From the NCBI GenBank assembly GCA_963971405.1, contig OZ020490.1, forward strand, positions 31,335,464 through 31,399,463: a DNA stretch of 64,000 nucleotides, in the 5' to 3' direction. Made by a program: the position numbers and the translations under genes. The notes beneath the pieces were generated by a model. It was not told the DNA's origin, ran no database searches, and saw only the letters and a program-made list of their open reading frames with translations. This document shows, one piece after another, positions 30,701-45,700 of the stretch. Origin of the DNA: Psococerastis gibbosa (taxonomy: Eukaryota > Arthropoda > Insecta > Psocodea > Psocidae). Position 1 is the stretch's first letter, and each line of letters opens with the position of its first letter.

Positions 30701-33700
30701 CTTCCATCTGCATGTCGAACGCAGATGTCGACGAAATAATAATAATAATAATAATACGTGTTATTTAAAAAAAAATACATAACACATTTTTCTAATAACC
30801 GGTGCCACAAAGCCAATAAAGGCGCGTTGGGATCACCGCACAATTCACTTTATTATGTTAGTTTTTAATCTGTACCTGTGAGTAGACTTAAAATATAGTT
30901 CTTAATGTGTCCCCTATTCCACGACTCCGCCAAAAGTGCAGGCATGGAAACCACCGCCCAAAAGTTAGGTGATATAATTTATTGTCTGTATTGTTGTAAA
31001 TTATTAATTCGCTAAATAAATAGGTCAATAGGTCATACAATTACAGACAATGTAATATTTTCTAGGTATCCGGCCCTGATCAATTCATTGTAGTAACTCA
31101 AACCTCTATAGTTGACAGAATTTCTGCTGTGTGTTAATTTGTAATTAGGAACCGTGAGGAAACCACGTCCTGTTTGCCTAGTGCTTATGTTATTAGCAGA
31201 AATTCAGTCACCTTGTAAGTTTGGAAGTACGCTTCATCATCCCGGATTCTACTGATTTGTCACGATTAACTCCATGTCAGCATTCCGGCGCGCTATGGAA
31301 GTTGTATTGCATTTTAGAGCCCCTTTTATCGATAGCGTTTTTTGAACAGATAGAAACGTCAAACCTATACTACTAGTAGTACATACGGTTTATTCTTTTT
31401 CAAAATGGATAAGCGTTTTGCCCTACTGGGTTTCCGCACTGATGTTGCTGTCGGCCCCAGGTTCTCCTCAGTGTTCTGAAGAGGAGGGAGTGACATGAGG
31501 TACGCAATGACTAGAGGTATGCCCCTTTCGCCATTTTCAAGCAGCAGATGTTGCAGTGTGTACGGAAGTGGCAGAAGTGCTTAGACCGGGCAGCTCAGCA
31601 GGACATGCGCCACTGTCACTGTTACGGCAACTCAGTGGGGGTTGCTTACTGGAGTGGCCCAGACGCTTGCGCGACAGCAGAATTTCCACTCGTCTGTGGG
31701 AACGGCAGCCCAGACGCGGCTTAGTGACGCGTAGCTTGTTGGGATCATGCGAAGGGCAATTCCAAAATATATACAATATATAAAATCACACCTAACCTAA
31801 ACTAATAAACCTATATATAAAACATAGTACAAGCTGAGCACCTTGGTCACGTGAAAAATGACTAAGTCAATCGGGGTAGCTGAAATATAAGCCTATCAAT
31901 GGTTTTTTGCGACTCAAGCATCTTTGCTATAGTGTATGTCAGAAAGAACGAGTCATATTTATTTTGTTTTGAAATTGAAAAGCTAAACCCAAGCCTAATA
32001 CTCACGCGAGGCACTGTCCTGGTACAGCCTATTGGACTTGCTCTCCCACTCAGCGATAATGTCGTGCAACCGACTCGCTTCCACTTCTAAGCCCAGCAAA
32101 CTGCTGTCAATGTTCAACAGTTTTCTTCTAAGCCGCATCTGTTCCTTAAACGTTTGCACGATCTCGGATCGTAAGTGCTTAAGTTCTTCAGACCTCGACA
32201 AGAGCTACAATAAAATAAAACAATTACTAGTTTAGTCACGGGTAATTTATGAAAAACTTTAATTTTTACAAGCACTGAAATAGAATGGTCAACTTTCCTA
32301 TAAAAATGTATATAATGTATTTTATTGTAGAAAACAGTACCAATTCCATTATCAGGGCTGGAACCAATTATACTCATACGAAAATGTGACTTTTATGACC
32401 ACCAGCAATGAAATTTATGACTAATTTATGACTTAAAGCAGTACAAAAAAGATGTCTTAAGAAGTAGAATAGTAGGTAGGTAGGCCTACATATCGAAATC
32501 AAAAGAGATAATATCAAAAGAAAGCATGCTACTATAATTACAAAATGAAAAATTAGGCTACTTTTTTACTTTTTTTAAAAAAATGTGAAATAAGTATAGT
32601 TTTTTTTTCTACAGTTTTTTCGGTTGCATCAATGTTTTTCTTTTCTTACTTTGGAGACACCATCTAGGAGTGCAGTAGCAACGGCTACTTCACTCAGGTC
32701 ATTTTTTTGTAAATCTGTCTTTTGTTGGCTTCTTCGAATAGTTTATTTTCTATTTTCCTTTTGGCAGTCTCGTTGTTTTTCATCTCTTTTAATTTCAATT
32801 CCTCGTCTTGAAGCACAGTTCTAGTAGCTGCCATTTTAGCTTGTACCTCTTTTTCATTCAATGTTTGCTCTTCTGCTTCCTTAATTTTCTTGGCTTCTTC
32901 ATCTTTTCTCTTCTTCTCATCTTCAAGGTGCATTTTATATGTACTGCAGGCATTTCTCGTCAATTTCACTAGATTTTGGGTGGCTGGCACCAACTGGGCT
33001 TGATTTCCATATTTTTTAAACTACTTTTTACCTGCATAGCAGCATTGAGCGTCCGCTCGCTCATACTTGCCCTATCTTCCAGTAAATAACGAGCAGAGTC
33101 AGAGAATCCTCCCTCTACGTTCGCGTTACCATGCCAGAGAGATAACACTGCCTTGACAACCTTTGTGACAGTTGGATAGGACAGCTTTCCAGTAGCAGTT
33201 TTGATGGGGGGGAAAAATGAGTCATCAATGGGTATACTTTTAACGTTCTCTTCAAACTTGATAGAGTCTGTTTCTAACTGTAGAAGTCGCCACTCGTCTT
33301 GTAAGAGATCTTCATCGATTTGAAGAGGCAGTGAGCGAGCTACTGTCACCAACCACCCAATGCTAACAGCTTTCCTGCGCTCATCAGGATGCAAGCAGCG
33401 GCAGGCCTTTATGAACTTATTATTGATTGAGCTTTTCTCTAGTAAGTGCTTGCAAGCGAAAACGAAACGGTTTTGAAAATTCAAGAGAAAAGCTGATCGA
33501 TCAAAATCGGTTAAACGGCCGATTTCTTCAACTATCTCTTCATCTAGAATAATTTGAGTAGACGGAAGTAGGTGATTTTTCGACAGAACATCCGTGCTAA
33601 CTCCAAGTTTAGCCACAGCATCAGGTTTGCAGACCTTTAATATTAAAGTTTTAGCCAAGCGATTTAACTCCAAATACAGTAAATGAATCATCGGATCAGA

Positions 33701-36700
33701 CGACTGGAAAAAGCCATTAAAACGAGTGAAAATCCTCGCGCTTTTGCAGATGAATATTATCTGAGCACGCATGTTGCTGGTCTTCAAGAGCGAAACGATG
33801 CGGATGTACGATCGGCTCTTCAGTAGCTGGCTTCTTTGTGTAGGTGCAAATAAATAAGGACTTTTTTTGTTCTATTAGTAAGCCAGCCTAGCGGAGTTAA
33901 GGCTATAAAGCCCTCTCTTACACTCAACTAGCAAGACCCGGACCACCTGCTTTACATGCCCTCCGAAACATGACCAGAAAATGTAGCCAGTGTGGGAGCT
34001 CCATCAAAGAAGGGCAAGTGCATGTGAATGCCAGCATGATGTGCCCTTATAATATGGAGGCATGCTTGCAAGCTCCCGATGCTTCTACCCACAGAATACT
34101 ATAATACATAAGAATATATAAGAAGTTCTAATATAATATAGGTACAATAAGTATAATGCTTCTACCACGACGTTTATGTTGGCGCAAATTACTTTTAAAT
34201 TTAAAAAACGTGAAATTTACGGTTTTAAGCTAATAAGATATAATAAGTTGATTATTTCCGACAAGGGAAAATATGACTTTTGTGACCAAGTAAAGAAAAT
34301 AATGACATTTTATGACTGCCAATGAAAAATATGACTTTTTAGGAAAAATATGACCTGGTTCCAGCCCTGCATTATGCAACCATAAAAGTTTATAAATTAT
34401 AAAACTAGATCGCACCAATCAGATCATTTGCTCAACCGTACTCAACCAATCAAAAGATTTGGATTTGAAGTCCTCACTCCATGGATTTCTCTACGAAAGT
34501 TGTCGAGAATTGCGGAACCAACCGCTGTGGCTGAGGTCAAGAAACCTCGTATCAGAGGGCTGGACCACGTGCCACGCATGCCAGATGACCAAGTGGCGAG
34601 GAGAACCCTGCCAACGACACATCAGGGGCCAGGGCAGAAGAAGCGTCGGCAGACAATGCCTACAATGGCAAGCTGAAGTCGAGAGCGTCTGTAACTGGAA
34701 GGGCGATGGACAGGGCAGTGTTGTGGTGCCGGCCGAAACCCAACATGACTGTAGAATTTGAATGTAACCCTCGTCATAGCACGTCACAGAATAATAGGGG
34801 ATAGGATTATAAATAAAGTGATGATTAATTATTACTGGCGGATGCATTGAATTATTAGAAAGAGGATATACTAGCCTGAGCTAGTGTTTTGTTGCCGTGA
34901 GGAAGCCAAATAGCTGCTGACTGTTAAGAAACGGAAACTAACTTTCGTCAATGTTATGAGGAACGAAAAAGATCACTTTCTATATGTCCAAGGAAAGATA
35001 GAAGAACTGAGGGCTCCTGGCAGAAGAACATACTGGTTGAAAAACCTGCCAGTGGTTAGGCAAAAGCATGACGTCCCTTTTCAGAGCAGCTGTGGTCTAA
35101 ATTGCTATGATGATCTTTGCTAGAAGAAGCATTTAAAGAAGAAGGCTACATACGTGGCCTAGTGCTTGGTTGCCGTGAATATCATTAGGCAGTCGGTTGA
35201 TGTTATATGGCCGAGACTCGTTGTCATCTTTCGTTTCTTCCTCCATCTTCGTGCGCAGTCGTGAAATTTCGTCTCTCAGCTCAGATATAATAGTTCTATA
35301 TTGCGACACGTGGTACGAAATGTCCAGAACATTTTGGCCAACCTGCAATTAAATCAACCCCACTGTTATTGTCGTTTCTTATCTTTTCTTGCTTTCCTAT
35401 TACTATGTTAGTTTTTACGAAATACATGTCGGTCGATCAGTAACTCGATTTGCTGAAACGACAAACGAATAAGTTTTCAAAAATATTATCCAGGTATTTC
35501 TTTCACATTCACATTATATTGTAGTCCTTATTAATTCAGTATGTATCGTGTAGTTCGAATCCAGCCAGTTTTTTCTACATTTTTTAATTTCGGTTATAAC
35601 GAGGAGATTACCTCTTCGACCAAACTTAATTTAATGCCAGTGTTACACATACCATATAACACTGCAATATAATTCATTATGAGTGTTTTTCACTATGAAT
35701 CAATACAGATATTTTCAATACTATGCATTTACCTTATTGGAAATATTCTTAGCCCTGTCGGCGTACTGCAGCGTGTTTTTACTCTCCTCCCTGTGCACAG
35801 ACGCCGGGCTGACATGCGCAATCATACAGGTCTTGCTGTTGCCCGACAGCGCATCCTTAAGAAGCCTTGTCAATTTACTGTCCCTGTAGTTAACGTAGCG
35901 CGCACCGCCAGAGAGCGCATTGATGCAATTCCCTAATGCCAATAGGGACCGGTTGATGTGCCCTCCTTCCACAAGTCTCTTTCCTCTATTCTGAAAAATA
36001 CACTAGCCTTAGCCCCGGTACACACTGACGATTCTGACAGTCGCCATTTGTCGATGTCTTTTATTTTATTATATTATTTTTATTTTTTAAATAAAAGATT
36101 AATCGCATGCAAACAATTTAATGAATGTATCCGATGGATCTCTTCAGTCGCCTCTGTAGGTTAATACCCGTGATACACGTGTTGAGTTACAACACGTCTC
36201 CAATCACAAGGCGTGTAAAGACTCGCGCAAGTGCAAACTCGTTACCACCTGCCCTTCGAAGTCGATTAGACTCTGTCGAGTAGACTCTGTGGGTTTGCAC
36301 CAACCATTCACGAAGCCCTATGTCTACAACGGAAAGGCTTCGTGTGTACCAGGCTTATTGCTTGTACTTACTAATACTACTACTACTACTATTACTACTA
36401 CATGGACGGGTAGCCCCCCCCCCCAAAAAAAAAGAAATTAGTAAATCTACTGTAAGTTAATTTATTACGCTCTGATTTTATCTATCCTACATTGTGTACG
36501 TTTACCCAAATGGGCTGGATCTGTCCCTGTACTAATAAACAACTATACAACAAAATAGTGTTGAGGGGTTGCCACAAAGAAGAAAATAGCGGCAAATGAA
36601 AAGCAAATGAACAATTCAGCAGGCAGCGCAGGCAACAGAAGCAGGCTCAGAAGTTCGGCGCACTTGACCTTGGGTCCCTGGCCATCTTAATAGCATAATT

Positions 36701-39700
36701 TTGACTCTATTTGGCTTACGGCGAGGACCACCCACTTACACTCGGTCACAGCTTTTTGCTGCTTCATTGCATCATGCACTTTGGATGGCCCACTTTCCCG
36801 CCTGCTTGGACAAGAGACTCTGCGTCAATAATCTTTGTGTCATCTGCCAATACTTGAGTCATTATTTTCTCTTACAAAAACAAATAGACGGCAAGTTTCC
36901 CTTATGCACACGCTGCTACCCCGCAGTGTGGCAACCGTTACTAGGGCTCGCAGCCACTCTTTAAGGATACCCCCGGGTTTATGCCACAGATCAGCCAGTT
37001 GTTCAAGGATATCACGAGTAGTTTTTCCTCCCTCATTCTAACCCGCACTCTCTCTGCCTTCCCTCCAATTCCAAACATGCAGCGTTTGTCGCACCGTTAC
37101 GCTCAAGACAACAATGCGTACTTACATTAGTTTGGGAAGCTCTCTCCGACCCTGCCAGGTCGATCATGAACAGTTTTCCCTCCTTCACTCTAGCCCGCAC
37201 TCTCTACCTTCCCTTCAATCCCGAACATGCAGCGTTTGTAGCATCGTTACGTTGAATACAACAATGCTTACGTACACTAGTTTGGGAAGCTCTCTCCGAC
37301 CCTGCCAGGTCGATTATGAACAGTTTTCCCTCCTTCACGCTAGCCAGCACTTTCTGCCTTCCCTCCAATTCCAAACATGCAGCGTTTGTCGCACTGTTAC
37401 GCTCAAGACAACAATGCATACTTACATTAGTTTGGGAAGCTCTCTCCGACCCTGCCAGGTCGATCATGAACAGTTTTCCCTCCTTCACTCTAGCCCTCAC
37501 TCTCTGCCCTCCCTCCACATGCAGCGTATGTCGCACTGTTACGCTCATTAGAGCGTGGCTTCTGCTGGAAGTCTTGTTAGCAGCTGTAGACTCCATTGTG
37601 CGCGCTTTGTTTCCTTTTTGAAGAAGGTGCATCACCTGAAAATTAGTTTCAATCGTTAAATACACTAAATAGGCTAGCCGCTAGATAGATAATGTATTAT
37701 TCTCCTTCTTTCTAGCGAAAATTGGTGAACATCATGGCAATTTGGACCTTGGAGACTGGTGTTCTGAAAAGAGAAGTCGTGCTCTTGCAAAACTTTTGCC
37801 GCAGATTTTTCAACCAGAATGTTCTTCTTCTGCCGGGAGCCCTCAGTCCTATCCTTCCCCTGGATGATAACATACCGTGGGCGATATTTGGTCAAAGTAT
37901 GTTAGTTTGGTTAGCAGCAACTCAGGACCTCGACATAGATTGCATATGGCAGTAAAATTGGGTATTGTACCTCGGCTGTGGAAGCAGTGGACACTTCAGT
38001 TAGCTTGACTACTTGAATAGTCTTCTCTCGGTGGTCTTCGCGCAGCTCCAAGTAGCCTGAACTAGGGTTTAGAAGATCTCGGATGTTTTCGTTGTAGATT
38101 TCCAAATATGACATCGACACCTAAAACAGCAAGAATAATACATAAATCATTCTAGGTACTCTAATTCATTGAATAGGCTCATCCCACGAGATGGAGCCAA
38201 AATAGGTCTACATAAATAGAGATTTTATCTGATTCGCTATGGTTATTTTTTAGGTTGGCACTTGACGCTGACAGGCAACGGCCCCTCCGTAAAGAATATG
38301 AGTCGTCTAGTATCAAAGTCGCCAATGTAATTTTTGATCAATTTTTCAAAAACAACAAAACCTGTAAATACAGTAAAAATAATATACTGTATTAAACTAA
38401 ACTGATAGTTCAGTAACTGTATTGCCAGTTGAGTTTAAAACAGTACATGATTTTTACAGTTTTTACAGGTTTTGTGGTTTCTGATAAATTGGTCAAAAAT
38501 TACATTGGCGCCTTCGATACTAGACGACTCATATAGGATCAGCGATTTCTCGGAATAAATTCCGTTGGTGTCAGTGAAATTAAGTTTTCAATGTTGACAA
38601 ACTTTATGACCCTTCTGTTAACTGTAACGTAGTTTTTTTTCACTTGTGCCCATAAACTAAGCATGGTAATGTTTCCATTTCTCTCTCTCTCTCTGACCTT
38701 TAACAGAACTTTTGGTATGTCTTGAAATGTAGGTTTACTGTTAACAGGATACAATACAATACAATACAATAAATGTATATTTCCATAAAAAGATAAGTTA
38801 TACGGTAATCGTAATATGCTGCAGGTAGTTTTGGTATACTGTATGTTTTGAAATGGTTACTGTATTTTGTATTGTACCAAATTGACGAATGTACAATTGT
38901 CTCGACAATTTTAACATTATAACATTTCATTCATTCATTCCATATATTTCACTATACAAAATCTGGATTTAGGTACTAACGTTAACATCTTCAGGCTCAG
39001 CATTCTCCTGGACAAACTGGAATAAGTCATTGAGTGCGCGGAACATGATGCCTGGGTTGTTGTCGCCTCCGAGCATGCTGTGTGTCTTGCCTGAGCCTGT
39101 AGCGCCATACGCGAATACGGTCGCGTTGTAACCTACGAAATCATAGAAATACAATAGAAAAACGTGGATTTCCAAATGAAATACAATTTTTAACCCAGAG
39201 ATAGCAAACCCAATTCGCGAAAGAGCTAACCACAAAAAAAATGTGCGACAGATAGCGCCACCCATATTTTCTCCTTCTGCATTCCTTTTAGGTTTACTAT
39301 CGACACGTATGAACAACAGAAAAGTGAAACAAAAGTCGCTGTAATGAAGTTCATGAGAACAACCAGTTTGAGGACAAGGGAAGTGATGTAAATAAAAGAG
39401 ATTATACGGCGGAATGGAATCAATGCTGGTGGAGAATACTAGGGAGGAGACTAGAATTGTTCGGATAGATAAAGAGAATAGTTTTGCAATAGAAGAAGTG
39501 GCTGGAATAGAAAAGAGAGGGTACAACAAACAATAAACAAAAAATACACGTCATGTAAAATAAATTAATAAATGTACCGTAGGTACGTGGCCGGCCGCCT
39601 TACCAAGTTGAATCCAGCGGACCAGAGCAGGTTCAAAGATGCAGATAACTTGGTAGTGTGCACAGTGCCGGTAGGGAAACATGGTAGGACTTGTCCTGGT

Positions 39701-42700
39701 CACCTCCGAACTAATCGTGTGACTTCACTGTGTTTCCCAAGTGGTTCGAAATCCACTCTAATCAGGAGGTCCACTGTCCTATGGGCCCACACCGTGGCCT
39801 GAGACTGTGCCCAACCATACTACTACTACCGTAGGTACGTCGCATTATAAAAATGTCTTCACATTCCAGACATTTGGAGCTGGAGACCCACATTAGTTCG
39901 GTATTCGATGTCATGAGGTGTTAGGGAATGACGCCTTTTCAACCCACCAGGGAAAGATCACCGGGAAAGTCTCCAAGATATGTACCTGGCTCAGAGAAGT
40001 GTTCACACAGCACACAGTCGCAGGCATCAAAACACGAACATTCATCAAGAGCTTTAGATCCGAAAGAAGAAGAAACCTGGATCCTGGGACGTCAAAACGT
40101 ATAAATTAGTTTAAATCTCGACTATTACCTTCCATTCTAGTCTTCTTCTTCTTCTTCGGCCAACGCCCGTCCTTGGCTGGTAGGCCATTTGACGCCGTGC
40201 CGCGTAATAGAGCTGGGCCAACCCCTCCTGTGTCTCAGTTCGGTATTCTACCTCAATGCCAGTGCAGCTGAATAGGTGATCGGCATTCCCCTCCCCTTGG
40301 AAGCAGAGGTGGCATAGGCATTCCCTTAGGCGGGGTTTCCATTGACCTCGTATTGCAGAATGACATCGACGTAGCAGATATCATTAATAAGTCTTGAATG
40401 TCTGCTACCACGTCAATGTCGATGTCATTCTGAAATACTAGGTCACTGGAAACCCCACCATATAGTAATGTATAAACATATTTTGTTACCTTGCAGGACA
40501 TCCTGGACCAAGCTCCTCGTGGTGAGATCATACACGGACTGCTGGTCGTCATTCTCGTTGAAGACCGCGTCAAACACAAACTGCTTGTCTCCACCGCGGT
40601 TCTGCCGCAGAACGTCCCCTGGGACCACTTCTACGTCCTCTAGAACGACTACCTGAAACATCATCAACAATTAATGGAAAGTTGCACGATTTAATAGTTC
40701 TAAGGATTGTAAAGGCTCCTTTGTAATAAAAGTCCAATAAAACACCTGTTCGGACTAATTTGAACCCAATTGCCCACCAAATTTGTTTTCTTCCAACGTC
40801 CGAGTAGTTGACAATGACACACTTAGTCAAACATCACCAATTTGTTTTGCTCCGACGTCCGAGTAGTTGCATGACGCAGGCGAATATTACACACTTACCT
40901 GGTGGAGGGTGTGTTCTATTCGCTTGATGAGTTTCTGGGGAATGCGTAAATAATTTTGGCCGATTTGTTTCTTATAATGGACTAATTTTAAATTTTATAT
41001 TTTTATATTTTATTGTTGTTAGTTATTTAAGTTAAATGTTAGATTTTAAGTGTTTTTAGTTTAGTTAAAATTGTATTGCACTGCATTGTACCGTGTGTTT
41101 CAATATAATTATTCAATCAATCATTTAGTCGCACATTTAGCACAAAAGTTTTATTATCTAACTCGAAACGGATCGGGTTTGGTAGACGTTTGGCAGTCAT
41201 TGAACTGAAACGGCTGATGTAGTATTGAGCAACCAGCAAAACCAGATACATAACGCCAATTTGAAAACATAAGCCCGCATTGCATGACATTAAGAAGCGT
41301 TAAATTTAACGTTGTCGTGTTGGCGGCTCCTTGAAAAAATACCCCCGGGAGGAATAAAGGTCAAGAGGTGATTAAGGGGATAATGGTCTGAAGGGGGAAG
41401 GGGTGGCCTTCAAATTTCATCAGTTGCTGCTTAAATAAGGTTTCCTAATTATTCACGAGAAATAGAAAAAAGAAAAGTTTGGTTCTGGTTTCGGTACTGC
41501 AAAAAACAAAAGACTCAATTTTCATAGAAATATGACTAAAAATAAAAACCATAGGCAATGAGGATCCTTGTAAATATGACCGAGGAGTAAAGACCGTGGG
41601 GCTCGTATCTGTATTCTGTACTTGGTTAAGAGTGTACAGCAAGGACGGATACAGGGGGGGGGGGGTAGGGGGGTAGCTGCCCCCCCCCCTGTATCCGTCC
41701 CCAAAAATTTGGTAAATCTATTGTAAATTAATTTATTACGCTCTGATTTAATCGATCCTACATATGTTTTTCCTATTTTGACCCACAACTACCCCCCCCC
41801 CCCCCCTCCCAAAAAAATGGGCTGGATCGCCCCTGGTGTACAGTCCACTGTACAGCCCGTAGGAAATTGGCAGCCCGAAATTTAATACTTCTTATTTTTT
41901 ATTTAATTAACTACGCATGTTATTAAAGTTTTGGCTCATTAAAGTTGTAGCAGACTACGTCTTCATGCATCATATAATAAGGCATTTTTAGTTTTCGAAA
42001 TTGTAGTTTTTTCATAATCACATGATAATATTTTATAAACAATGACTTTTCATGTATAATCGATTTTATAAAAAAAAAAAAAAAAAAAAATACTATTTCG
42101 AATACTATATGTACCTACCTTATTATATGATGCATGAAGTAGTCATTTACAACTTAAATGAGCAAAATCATTAATAACATGCTTAGTTAATAAAATAAAA
42201 AGTAATAAATTTCGAGCTGCCAATTTCCTACGGGCTGTACACTCTTATGTCATGCTTTCGCCTGTTTCATCGCGTCAATGGTAAGCTTGTCTCAGCTTGT
42301 CCATTATCGCTTGTAGCCGGTGTAGGTTGAAATCGAGAACGTATACCAGTTTGCCAATGGCCAAAAATTTATACGGAAACAATATAAATAATGTCGTAAA
42401 TCCATGGGGTCGTTGGCATTGGACAAGGGACCTATGGGCCTGGGTCCATAACAAGTCCTTCAAAAATAGAAATACTCAAAGGCCATGGAGCAATACAATA
42501 ATTAAGGGGTATTGCTGGGGGGAGCGGGGCGAGGGAGCGGCCTTCAGCAGGGGTTACGTCTAACTGCAAGCTGGCGGCCGTGATTTAACTGATTTTGTGC
42601 TGATAGCCGAGAAACATATCATTAACCTCTAACCACCGGCCTTGCATATAATGCATGTCTTGCCAACATTTCAGACAAAACGCTGACCAATTTTTTATCA

Positions 42701-45700
42701 AACTTTACACCATCTAAGGTTTTGAAATCACAAACATATTAGATGAAGAATTTTTTTAAGGTTACTAATTGTGCAGCAAGGATGTTTACATAAATTATAT
42801 GTCCACGTTGAGCAGTAGGCCTACCTAATTATACAAACAAGTGCCATTATGACAAAAAAACACTGGGAGCGCCCGAGTGTCGTTTTATATATTGTTTATT
42901 TTTTATCAATCTTTACACCATCTAAGGTTTTGATTATTTGTCTTAGCGCAACAAAATTCATAAACATTTTAGATGAAGAAATATCGTAAAAGGCTATTAA
43001 TTGTACGGTACAGTAATTGGACCACATTTATGAAAAAAAAACACTGCCGTTGTATTTATTATTTTTGCAGGGGTAGGTTTTTGCTTCTTTGCATTAAGTC
43101 TTGTGTCCAATTGGGCCCCTGCCGAGTATTAGACTACTTGTTCCTTTTCACTTTTCAACATGGAAATTAAAAAGTTTATTTTTGGCTGGAAGCAAATGTC
43201 CCACCTATCCAACAAATAAATAAATAAGGTCTGTTTTTGTTCCATTACTAAGCCAACCTAGCGGAGTTAGGGCTATAAAGCCCTCTCTTACACTCAACTT
43301 GGAAGACCCGGTACCACCTGCTTTACACGCCCCCCGAATCATGGCCAGAAAATATAGCAAGTGTGGAACTGCAACCAACTACCTTTCGGGTGAAAGTCAA
43401 AGTCTGTACCACTACTCTACATGTCCAAATACCTACAGAAGACCAATTATAGTTCAGTGGTAACTATAACGAAGCTAATGTGCAGATTATTGATTATTGA
43501 CCGGCCACCTTGTCATTAACAACGTGTAGAACCCATTGTAATGTGCCGACGACAAAATTACCATTGATTTCATCTACCAATGAAGTTGAGTGCTTCTAAA
43601 TTCGTTAACACATATCGCATGCATTTCGTTTGTTTGTGTAGGACTATTATGGAATTTTGGAACAGTCACTACCTAATTACTATCGATTAAACACTTAAGA
43701 TACAATTTCACAGTTGAATTCAAGGCAGGAGTGGATGCATCTTGACTTGACTTAATGAGGCGCGATCAGCCCAGGGGGACTTTTAGCCGCTCTGACAACT
43801 TCCCTCCATCTTTGTCGATCCTCAGCAGCCGCTGTCCAAACTGCTGCCTCGACGCCAACTCGAAGGAGGTCCTCCTGGAACTGGTCCGCCCATCTTCGCC
43901 TAAGTCTTCCCCTTGGCCTTCTTCCGAGGGGGGATTGCTTCCCACCCGGCCTTTGGGGGTCTGTAGTCCGGCATCCGGTGCACATGTCCTATTCCTTTTG
44001 GATGCATCTAGGTGGAGCAAATTGGGGTACCCCTACTATGGTTTATTGTTTTGAATTACCGATCGTAGAGTCGTCAAAAACACACATTAGATCAGTACAG
44101 AAGAAATGCTCCTCTACATTTCGATGTATGACATGTAGCCTTCACTAATACCAATTGGCCACAGTTCTTGAACTCCTTCCTCGGGACTACCACACCAATC
44201 GGTTTTTTTTTAGAAAGTCAATATAAAAGTGGCCAATCTATGTATGTTAGTAATCTATGTATGTTAGCAAGAGGTACATATCATGTATCAACATATGCTC
44301 TGAACATTTCTTCTGTTTGTCCTGACACTTTCGACAACCGTACAATTGATATTTCATGAGATATTTGATTTTTAAAGCTTTAAGGCTTTTGATCGCAGGA
44401 GATGGGGCGTAGTGGTACAGACTCCGACTTTCACCCGAAGGGTTGCTGGTTCGAGTCCCACACTTGTTGCATTTTCTGGCCATGCTTCGGGGGGCATGTA
44501 AAGCAGGCGGTCCCGGGTCTTCCTAGTTGAGTGTAAGAGAGGGCTTTATAGCCCTAACTCCGCTAGGTTGGCTTAGTAATGGAAGAAGCAAAGTCAATAT
44601 TTATTTATTTATTTTACTTACAAGGCTTTTGAACTTTTGCCATTAAACACCTGCATCCGCCCGCCACTTGTGTCTTATACCCAGGTAGCGGTAATCATGT
44701 CTTACACCCAGGTAGTGGTAATCATGTCTTACACCCAGGTTGTTGAAAAGTTTTTTTACCTGTTATATTTAGTGTTTAATTTTAGCTTAGTTTAAAAAAT
44801 TTTGTTACTTTGATAATATTTTAGGGCTAAAATTTTGTTAATGCCCAGAAATAGTTTAGGTACGTTACGCTGTCAATTCTTTTTTGTCGGTGTGTACTAC
44901 TACTGTACTTCTTCACCATTACTGTTTACTTTCAGTAATGCTGTATTATTAATATTCATTCTAGGTGGTTTACTAACAAAATCTAAGTTTAATTATAGGC
45001 AAATTCATCAGTGACTACATGCAGGAAATGGCTTCAAGATAAACTAAAGAGTGAACGATTGTGAAATTGAATGAGCAGTGGAAAACTTATTAGTGCATTG
45101 CAATACTAATTTCCTACAACACACACACACACCTAAATTGGCTACAGCAATGAACCCGACTCTTTGGTGTACATAATTAGCCTATATTTATTCTGTCTAT
45201 CCTGATTTAGTAATCATGTCTTTCACCCAGGTATAGTGGCAATCAATTAAACTGTTGACTGACTTACGTACATTATTATCGACGCTATGAACGACACGTC
45301 CAGTCTCGCTCCCCTTCAAGGGTCGAATCCGAACCGCAACCTACAAAATACAGACAATTATAGCACCTAACGATAACATCTCTGAATTTGCCAGGAGCAA
45401 AGAATGTGCTAATACCAGGTGTTTTATGTGTTTAGGGCGAATGGATAACTTTGCTATAGATTCACCTGCTGTCATTGGGTCTTCGATTGCCTATGATAGC
45501 ACCCATGATTAACTTTTGGAGAATCCTCGCTCTGATTGTAGATTGGTTGCCTTGGATAGAGCAATCTTTCCCGCCATAAATATTTTTTTGTATTTACAGC
45601 AACTAAAGTTGATACGGCGGCTATTCCACTTGTCAATATTTCGTCATTTGTGCATCAATAATTGATGAGATTTTGGTTTTTATATAGAGTAAAAAAAACT

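Noticed and set aside
36835-37551. Plus-strand repetitive ORFs over the KIF19 duplication
   Set aside because: Antisense reading of the exon copies; the periodicity comes from the 150-bp array.
38690-38770. CT and ATACA microsatellites as functional sites
   Set aside because: Ordinary intronic simple repeats.
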